Part shown: positions 41,728 to 46,489 of the stretch, piece after piece
Position numbering within the stretch: position 1 is the stretch's first letter
How the letters are laid out: every line of letters begins with the position of its first letter
Source of the DNA: UBA5314 sp035560815
GTDB lineage: Bacteria > Bacillota > Syntrophomonadia > Syntrophomonadales > Syntrophomonadaceae
NCBI GenBank assembly: GCA_035560815.1
Contig: DATMYR010000036.1
Coordinates: 1-46,489, forward strand
DNA: 46,489 bases
Direction of reading: 5' to 3'
The notes under the pieces: generated by a model
Seen by the model: the letters and a program-made list of their open reading frames with translations, nothing else
What the model was told of the DNA's origin: nothing
Databases searched by the model: none
Program-made: the position numbers and the translations under genes

Positions 41728-42123
41728 TTAGAGCCTAAGCACCGGGTGTACTACCTCTTTATACATCTCCAGGGGGCTATACTTGGTTTCGCCCTGGGCG
41801 ATCTTTTCTTCAATGTATTTCTTAATTTCCATGGCGAGCTTTAATAACTTCACAACTCCGATTTGTTCGGACGTGATATGCCTTTCTTTTTCAAAGGGAA
41901 TCATATATGAAATTGCTTTAGATAAGTACTCAAGGTCTGTATATAACCCAAAAGAGCCTGTGAACTCTTCAACGACTTCCTTTGAGAACTTAGACCGGTT
42001 AAGCCTGGCCTTGACGGGGGGGAGGATACCTTCTGCCCTCATTTCTTCTCTGACCTCTTTATTGAGCTGTTTCTCTTTATTGGTGAGTCGTTTATACTTC
42101 TTTTTAGCGGCCAAATAACTCAA
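41728..42123 (-). CDS. Early phage hypothetical protein (131 aa)
   Basis: The family is not recognised. A basic, helical N-terminus (KKKYKRLTNKEKQLNKEV) and a central helix pair with KYIEEKIAQG; the C-terminus has YSPLEMYKEVV. It precedes muA by 45 bp and overlaps the gene at 42104 by 20 bases. The SD (AAGGAAGG) lies only one base from TTG 42123, so a slightly later start is possible. Confidence 0.55.
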   Translation of the reverse strand: MSYLAAKKKYKRLTNKEKQLNKEVREEMRAEGILPPVKARLNRSKFSKEVVEEFTGSFGLYTDLEYLSKAISYMIPFEKERHITSEQIGVVKLLKLAMEIKKYIEEKIAQGETKYSPLEMYKEVVHPVLRL

Positions 42124-42592
42124 CCTTCCTTATTCCAGCTAGGGCTACCTGGTATGCTACTGTTAAAGGTGGCCATTCAAGATTGATTTCCACATGAGCT
42201 AATGTTTCAGTAATATCCACACCCATGGCTTCTGGGCATCGTTCGACGCTATATCCTGGATGATCCCTGAGAAAGCCAGTAATGTGTTGTTCTAATTGCT
42301 TTCGGGCCTTCGGCTGCCAGTATAAGACACATCTTAATTGATGTTCTGACCATTCCTTGCCCTTTGCTTTCAGTTTTTCATTTAATTGTTCTACATGCGA
42401 AGTCATGTCAAATTCGTTAATGATTGCATATACCGGTTGGGCCAAATTATAAATTTGTTCATATAAAGGTGCAGTCGGAGGGCAGCCTTGCTTTTTCCCA
42501 AAATTCGGACATCCTTTAGGATGATTATAATAAGGCTTCACACAAAGCCCTCTGACTTTATGGTTTATGATCGGATTAACCTTTATCAACAA
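42104..42592 (-). CDS. DUF2284-like Cys-rich metal-binding protein
   Basis: 162 residues. N-terminal cysteines (CVKPYYNHPKGCPNFGKKQGCPP in part) are spaced like DUF2284 and related predicted metal or Fe-S-binding proteins: C-x9-C-x7-C. The rest (VYAIINEFDMTSHVEQLNEKL and YSVERCPEAMGVDI) is helical with further Cys. Function is unknown. A second likely metalloprotein on the phage, besides the tail-operon ferredoxin, is notable. Confidence 0.55.
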   Translation of the reverse strand: MLIKVNPIINHKVRGLCVKPYYNHPKGCPNFGKKQGCPPTAPLYEQIYNLAQPVYAIINEFDMTSHVEQLNEKLKAKGKEWSEHQLRCVLYWQPKARKQLEQHITGFLRDHPGYSVERCPEAMGVDITETLAHVEINLEWPPLTVAYQVALAGIRKVELFGR

Positions 42593-42631
42593 GTTTCCAA
42601 CCCTCTCTTTACTTGAATGACCGGGCGAGAC

Positions 42632-42832
42632 CTAATCTCTAATTTTGACCAGATTGTCCACCGTTACCCTCGCAACCTTGGCTTTAAACTCCTTAAATTC
42701 TGCCTTGGCTTTAGCTTTGGCTTTGGGTATTGCATCCGCTGGTTTCCATGCCTCCACTGTTACCTGCATCCTGGTCGTAGTCTCTATATCATTAAGCTTC
42801 AGCAAAACCGCGCATTCAGCCCTAAAAACCAT
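42632..42832 (-). CDS. Small early phage protein with Ala/Lys repeats (66 aa)
   Basis: The family is not recognised. A middle stretch of AKAKAKAEFKEFKAKV repeats gives an amphipathic helix; the ends are beta-like. The start is uncertain: ATG 42832 fits the AAAAGGTG site, while GTG 42841 overlaps it. It lies between the DUF2284-like gene and the tRNA-like element, in the same direction. Confidence 0.5.
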   Translation of the reverse strand: MVFRAECAVLLKLNDIETTTRMQVTVEAWKPADAIPKAKAKAKAEFKEFKAKVARVTVDNLVKIRD

Positions 42833-42914
42833 GGTCATCACCTTTTCTTTGTTTAGGCTTCCGCCGTCTCCTTAATCTTCACCTATAACCACTAATTTCC
42901 AGTAAAAATAGTCA

Positions 42915-43001
42915 GGGGTGGGCCGGACTCGAACCGGCAGGATTCACTCCACTTGGGAACCCTTTAAGCAACTGGGTCTTTTTTGAGGTGTACCCCATCC
43001 C
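42915..43001 (-). tRNA. tRNA-like element / tRNA pseudogene (87 nt, possibly Ser-GCU derived)
   Basis: The minus strand ends in a perfect T arm, GCCGG-UUCGAGU-CCGGC (42922-42938), then CCACCCC (42915-42921), which pairs 6 of 7 with GGGAUGG (42995-43001). Total 87 nt, a type II length. A 7-nt loop UUGCUUA would give anticodon GCU on only a three-base-pair stem. A second hairpin GGGUUC/GAAUCC fits a long variable arm. The D arm does not form normally and GG of the D loop is not seen. It is most likely a degenerate or mimic tRNA. Confidence 0.45.
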
Positions 43002-43047
43002 ACCTAATTCGCGTGTCCCCACCACGCCGCCGCCCCACAACTATCGT

Positions 43048-43515
43048 TTAGCTTTTTATGTTCTCCAGGAAATCCCGGATAGTCCGTTCCTTCCTGGTTA
43101 ACTCCCGCTTGCTCTGGTCTATCCGTCCCAGCTCCGCCAGTAGTGCCTCTTCGGATTCCAACACGTAGCACTGGACTAATCGGGCTATCATTCTGAGCGG
43201 CTCCTTGTAACCGGTGACCGCGCAGTAGGCTGGAAGGTACTCTGCTGGGAATCGGTGATGGTCTTTAGATTCTGCTGTCCAGGAGTCCAGCTGGCTTTTC
43301 GTTACCTCTATCCCCAGCAGGTTGCTCATCCTGGCCGCCACCTCGAAGCGGGAGAGCGGGCACTGTTTCAGTCCCTCGCTGATCTCGCTGCGCAGCCGGT
43401 ACGAGATGTTAAAACTGGCTGGGGCCGACTCGGTTTTGACCTGGCTTACTTCTTTAATAAGGTCGAATAGAGTCGGCTGGCTCTCGCTATACTGCTGTTG
43501 TCTCCTCCTGGGCAT
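43048..43515 (-). CDS. Early phage protein, putative DNA-binding (155 aa)
   Basis: The family is not recognised. LSRFEVAARMSNLLGIEVTKSQLDSW resembles an HTH, flanked by basic, helical segments at both ends (PRRRQQQYSESQPTLFDL; RELTRKERTIRDFL). GGGAGGATCAG precedes ATG 43515. It lies next to the tRNA-like element, in the early transcript. A regulator role is suggested only by the HTH-like stretch. Confidence 0.55.
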   Translation of the reverse strand: MPRRRQQQYSESQPTLFDLIKEVSQVKTESAPASFNISYRLRSEISEGLKQCPLSRFEVAARMSNLLGIEVTKSQLDSWTAESKDHHRFPAEYLPAYCAVTGYKEPLRMIARLVQCYVLESEEALLAELGRIDQSKRELTRKERTIRDFLENIKS

Positions 43516-43602
43516 GGACTGATCCTCCCGAAAATAGCTTCCACCGACCGGGAGCGTGTCCCGGTTTCGCCTGGTTGCTGTCCAGGTCTCATTCAGGGTG
43601 GG

Positions 43603-43803
43603 TTAATCACATAGGGACTTTGCCTTTTCCATAGCTTCCCTCAGATCATTTATATCGTCGTATTCAAATGAGCCGTGGTCGATTTCCATGCAGCCGGTGT
43701 ATAGCTCTGGATCAATTACGGCGTACCGGTATCCATATTCTTGCTGCTCCCTTGCATTCAGTTCTACCACCCAGAACTTACCGACCTGACACGCCTTCTT
43801 CAC
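43603..43803 (-). CDS. Small early phage protein (66 aa)
   Basis: The family is not recognised. It is acidic with aromatic residues (FWVVELNAREQQEYGYRYAV) and a C-terminal helix (INDLREAMEKAKSLCD). GTG 43803 is set by AAAGGTGG nine bases upstream. It lies just after Ner in the early operon, where Mu-like phages carry small host-control proteins. Confidence 0.55.
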   Translation of the reverse strand: MKKACQVGKFWVVELNAREQQEYGYRYAVIDPELYTGCMEIDHGSFEYDDINDLREAMEKAKSLCD

Positions 43804-43928
43804 TTATGAAATCCACCTTTCGCTAACAGTCGAATGAAGGAATTGGAATGTCTAAAAATTCCCAAATCATCGACATTGCCGGATATGCCAGTATTTGCTA
43901 TACTTGGCCTAAAGAAATTTAGGCCAAG

Positions 43929-44201
43929 TTAGATCGCTTTTTGCTGGTCGGGCCAAATATCATTCACCGGCTTCCCTAGAGCCTTGGCGATGACTTCCCG
44001 GATGCGGTAACCTTTGAAGCTACTTCCTTTTTGATGGTTAATTGTTTGGGTTACTGCGGGACTGGTCACGCCAGCAGTCTCGGCTATTTCTTTTACTGAA
44101 ATACCCCGGAGTATTAGTTCAGCCTTGATTTCTCTGGGAGACATGCCTATATGCTCTTTGATGGCCTCATCGGCCCGGCATTCAGAACCGGCTATACTCA
44201 T
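43929..44201 (-). CDS. ner: Ner-like repressor of early transcription
   Basis: 90 residues with the Nlp/Ner HTH pattern: SPREIKAELILRGISVKEIAETAGVTSPAVTQTINHQ, with the recognition helix near TSPAVTQTIN, ending GKPVNDIWPDQ. Ner switches early to replicative growth in Mu. ATG 44201 is chosen because GAGGAGGGATAGCA precedes it; a longer reading frame (to 44432) has no such site and overlaps the repressor control region. It is divergent from the S24 repressor at 44332. Confidence 0.85.
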   Translation of the reverse strand: MSIAGSECRADEAIKEHIGMSPREIKAELILRGISVKEIAETAGVTSPAVTQTINHQKGSSFKGYRIREVIAKALGKPVNDIWPDQQKAI

Positions 44202-44270
44202 TGCTATCCCTCCTCGCGCAAGTGGTGTCGCCGTTTTGTCAATAGCTAAATTTATTAAGGTTATAGACAT

Positions 44271-44300
44271 AGTATAAAGTATGCTCAGCGAACAAATCAA
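44271..44300 (-). promoter_or_regulatory. Early promoter (Ner operon)
   Basis: Minus-strand TTGATT (44295-44300) and TATACT (44271-44276) with an 18-bp spacer. Divergent from the repressor gene across 130 bp (44202-44331), which also contains AT-rich elements on the plus strand (TATAAA 44273-44278). Operators for Ner and the repressor must lie here; none is certain by eye. Confidence 0.55.
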
Positions 44301-44331
44301 GTAAAAAAGTATGCAGTGGAGGAATTCGTTG

Positions 44332-45258
44332 TTGAGTATCGGGGGAAGAATCAAGTCTCTAAGAAAAGCTGTAAAATTAACGCAAGAGGAGTTTTCCTCT
44401 AGATTGAGGATTAGCAAGGGTTTCCTTTCCAATTTAGAAAAGGAAATAAGGCAACCTTCAGATCAGTTAATACGGCTTATTGCATTTGAATATTATTCCT
44501 CAGAAGACTGGCTTCTCAATGGCCAAGGTGATATGTTTCTTTCTCCGGCAGAAATTATAAAACAGCAAATAGCCCGCCTTGGTGAGCGGGCTGTCTTGGA
44601 TGCTGTTCGGGAAATCACGGGAGGGAAGGCATCTATAGAACTGAATGACCCTGATCTGCAGCGTATGGTATCATATTTGCAAAAACTCTTTGCGGTCGCC
44701 GATGAGGATACCCGGGTCTGGGCACGGGTTCAGTTTGCCCGCGCTTTTCCGCCCGATATTTTAAAGGAACCAGGCCCCACCAGAAATTCAACTGACAGAG
44801 AGTATGTTTTTCCATCGGTTTCGTCAGTTGTTTCAGAAGAAGCCAGTGCCTACTTGCCCGTCCTTGGCGAGGCTGCGGCAGGCAGACCGATATATATAAA
44901 TGAAGCGCTCGAAGGATATATTCCCGTACCCGAACGATATTCCAGAGATCGTCATTTTTTACTCCGTGCAAAAGGAGATAGCATGGTTGGAGCCGGTATA
45001 GAAGCAGGCGATATAGTGATCGTTCGCCCCCAGCCGGTGGTGGATGAAGGCGACATCGCCGTGTTTAGAATTCAAAAAGTGGGCGGCGCGATCAAGTATT
45101 ATCACCGCCAAAACGGAACGATTATTCTTAAATCAGCGAACCCCGCTTATAAAGATATTGTCATAAACCCAGGCCAGGATATCGCCGTGGTGGGAAAAGT
45201 AGTATCCATCATAAAAAGAGGCGACGCCGATCAGCGTATGCTGACGCTTACCGAATGA
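44332..45258 (+). CDS. S24-type phage repressor (XRE-HTH + LexA-like peptidase)
   Basis: 308 residues from TTG 44332, chosen because GGAGG (44318-44322) lies 9 bases upstream; TTG 44329 is also possible and ATG 44311 would include the site. Residues 1-60 are an XRE HTH (GGRIKSLRKAVKLTQEEFSSRLRISKGFLSNLEKE, in part). The C-terminal half is an S24 domain: self-cleavage Ala183-Gly184 in LGEAAAGRP, Ser217 in GDSM, Lys255 in AIKYY. RecA would trigger self-cleavage, so the lysogen is probably SOS-inducible. Unlike Mu's c repressor (ClpX-sensitive), this is lambda-like. Confidence 0.9.
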   Translation: MSIGGRIKSLRKAVKLTQEEFSSRLRISKGFLSNLEKEIRQPSDQLIRLIAFEYYSSEDWLLNGQGDMFLSPAEIIKQQIARLGERAVLDAVREITGGKASIELNDPDLQRMVSYLQKLFAVADEDTRVWARVQFARAFPPDILKEPGPTRNSTDREYVFPSVSSVVSEEASAYLPVLGEAAAGRPIYINEALEGYIPVPERYSRDRHFLLRAKGDSMVGAGIEAGDIVIVRPQPVVDEGDIAVFRIQKVGGAIKYYHRQNGTIILKSANPAYKDIVINPGQDIAVVGKVVSIIKRGDADQRMLTLTE

Positions 45259-45379
45259 GTTTTTTGTATATTTATGCGATTTATAAATATAAATATAACC
45301 TTCGCTTACGTCTCTGGAAATTTGTTGATTAATCGGCTACAATTTTTGTAACAACCGATATACCGTAAATAGAACTTGG

Positions 45380-45419
45380 TTCCCCAATTCCCCAATTCCC
45401 CAATCGAAGTTCCCCAATC
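45380..45419. repeat. Short tandem repeat TTCCCCAA
   Basis: Three head-to-tail TTCCCCAA units (45380-45403), then a fourth after TCGAAG. Located between repressor and left end. It may be an operator array or a slippage product; it is not a CRISPR repeat. Confidence 0.6.
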
Positions 45420-45600
45420 AAGAGGGAACGAAGTGGTTTATTTTGTTCGAACATTAGCTGGCCGACCGCATTTTTTACGACCGTCGTTATTTTATCTAAC
45501 ACCCTATGTAAAGGAGTTTCCGCAACTTCTTTCCTAACTTCTAACATCTGTAAGTAACAAGTCCAGACGATTCTCAAATCATCGGGCCGAATTTAAAAAA

Positions 45601-45750
45601 ACCGCCTGGACCTCTTAAAAAACGTCTCATAGAAAATAAGAACCGTCTCACTTGGGACCATCCTCAAACTCCCACCATCCCGTACATTCCCTGGTATTCC
45701 CGTCTAATATCGTCTTATCCCGGTTTTCTTATATCCTGTGAAACTTAACA
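45601..45750. promoter_or_regulatory. Prophage left end with candidate MuA-binding sites
   Basis: CGTCTCA occurs at 45623-45629 and 45644-45650, 21 bp apart, as part of a longer repeat (GTCTCATAGAAAATAAGAA on the plus strand). The terminus, read inward, is TGTTAAGTTTCACAGGATA followed by a TAAGAAAACC-like string, related to the inner copies in inverted orientation. The end CA is 45749-45750. No gene is credible in 45259-45750; with the tandem repeat it forms the left attachment region. Confidence 0.55.
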
Positions 45751-45755
45751 ACCAA
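45751..45755. repeat. Target-site duplication, copy 2 (ACCAA)
   Basis: ACCAA directly follows the terminal CA and matches 8533-8537. The reverse transcriptase frame resumes at CAA (45753-45755), then CCT 45756. Confidence 0.9.
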
Positions 45756-46489
45756 CCTTTCCCCCCATATATGATGGATGTACCAAAACCTGCTGGAGGA
45801 ACCCGCCATGTTTGCGTATATCAAATACCTGATTCCGCAGTATCTAATTATCTGTATCATAAATTATTAAGTAAGAACAAGCACCGATTTAGTTCATTAG
45901 CTTATGCTTATAGGGATGACAGAAATGTTCATTATGCTATTCAAGATATTGCACTTGATTTTCGCCGATATCCGCGAGTTTTTATATCGGAATTTGATTT
46001 CAAAGATTTTTTCGGTTCAATAGACCAGAGTTTTTTAAAAGAACAATTCGATAAAAATGGTTTTTTTATTAGTACATATGACCAAAAGATAATTGATGCA
46101 TTTATAACATTGAATAGCCGTGGTATTCCCCAGGGGACTTCTATTTCACTCTTCTTGGCAAATTTGGTGTGTTGGCAGTTGGATAGGAAATTGGAATCGG
46201 AGGGCTTACGCTTTGCTAGATATGCAGATGATACAGTTATTTGGTCAAACGATTATTCCAAAATTACTAAATCTTTTGAGCTAATATACGATTTCTCCGC
46301 TAAAGCTGGGATACCTATTAATATTGATAAATCCAACGGTATACGCCTGCTTGTACGAAAAGGAACACCTACAGAATTTCCATCTGATAAAACAATTCAA
46401 TCAATTGACTTTCTTGGATATGAATTGACCTTGGATAAAATTAAAATTAAGCAAAAATCTGTAAAGAAAATCAAGCAACATATTAGTTA
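45753..46489 (+). pseudogene. Reverse transcriptase gene, 3' part (continues past window end)
   Basis: The frame is open from 45756 to the window end. Motifs: block 1 VPKPAGGTRHVCVYQIPDS, SSLAYAYRDDRNVHYAIQDI, motif A EFDFKDFFGSID, motif B RGIPQGTSISLFLANL, motif C RYADDTVIW, motif E DFLGYEL. The catalytic Asp residues (motif A and YADD) are intact. No start with SD lies between the phage end and these motifs (GTG 45739 lies within the phage end; ATG 45771 lacks an SD), so it is not independently expressed. It resembles UG/DRT antiphage RTs more than group II intron RTs: no maturase or HNH region in view. Confidence 0.85.

Larger units (their letters stand above)
8538..45750 (-). mobile_element. 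Complete Mu-like transposable prophage (37,213 bp)
   Basis: It begins TGATGCTTCGCA and ends GAAACTTAACA, giving the TG...CA termini of Mu-type elements, and is flanked by ACCAA duplications. It carries MuA, MuB, Ner, an S24 repressor, gp16/GemA, Mor, complete head, contractile-tail and lysis genes, and end repeats. Nearly all genes lie on the minus strand, the repressor end being at 45750. No integrase or excisionase is present. Every structural gene appears full length, so the phage may be viable. The interrupted RT frame proves the insertion site. Confidence 0.95.

Noticed and set aside
45380..45419. CRISPR array
   Set aside because: Repeat unit is only 8 bp, without unique spacers or cas genes.
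45444..45453. TGTTCGAACA as a LexA box
   Set aside because: The half-sites are in the reverse order (GTTC then GAAC, no 4-bp spacer), so it does not fit the operator.
45329..45577. 82-codon minus-strand reading frame near the prophage left end
   Set aside because: TTG start without ribosome-binding site, runs through the TTCCCCAA repeat, no recognisable features.
45753..46489. Reverse transcriptase as a group II intron ORF
   Set aside because: No maturase domain in view and no intron domain V sequence seen nearby; the N-terminal part and the upstream RNA fit UG/DRT types better.

Overview
The window comes from a Gram-positive, probably anaerobic Firmicute, most likely a clostridium of the Desulfotomaculum/Pelotomaculum type. 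That placement is an inference from strong AGGAGG ribosome-binding sites, GTG/TTG starts, a DUF1659/DUF2922/YvrJ cluster, Bacillus-type LexA boxes (GAAC-N4-GTTC) and a clostridial-looking 2[4Fe-4S] ferredoxin. It has three parts: a short host segment (1-2680), a defence-like island (about 2700-8537, resuming at 45751), and a complete 37.2-kb Mu-like transposable prophage (8538-45750) inserted in that island.

Host segment: a possibly SOS-controlled 207-residue gene with its own terminator, then a tight operon of DUF1659, DUF2922, YvrJ, a peptidoglycan amidase and a small unknown gene. A terminator at 2642-2680 closes it.

Defence-like island: the first unit is two overlapping genes. One encodes a 1162-residue protein with a possible degenerate SIR2-like N-terminus, a P-loop NTPase core and a long helical C-terminus. 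The other encodes a 308-residue protein with a HEPN-type R-x4-H motif. Next comes a 0.77-kb non-coding stretch of successive hairpins, several carrying a GGAGCNNAGCGGA-like loop. The second unit is a promoter, a candidate ~150-nt RNA, an intrinsic terminator and a UG/DRT-like reverse transcriptase gene. The prophage splits that gene exactly between codons 84 and 85.

Prophage: the ends are fixed to the base by a 5-bp target duplication (ACCAA at 8533-8537 and 45751-45755) and terminal TG...CA. Removing the phage and one ACCAA copy restores an uninterrupted reverse transcriptase frame. The map is Mu-like, read right to left: S24 repressor (+ strand) divergent from Ner; small early genes and a tRNA-like element; MuA and MuB; AbrB-like, gp16/GemA and Mor; holin, endolysin and spanin-region genes; gp26- and gp27-like proteins and terminase; portal, gpF, protease, decoration and capsid; head completion and tail terminator; sheath, a ferredoxin, tube and frameshifted chaperones; tape measure, baseplate and tail fibres including an NHL-type beta-propeller; and finally a Dam-like methyltransferase behind a LexA-like box. 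A 20-residue hydrophobic peptide with a sequestered Shine-Dalgarno lies next to the methyltransferase, and a + strand membrane gene sits inside the tail operon; both look like accessory cargo.

The strongest leads are the split RT/ncRNA unit, the NTPase + HEPN pair, the ferredoxin inside the tail operon, the hairpin array and the toxin-like peptide module. Family names come from residue patterns read by eye; no database search was run.
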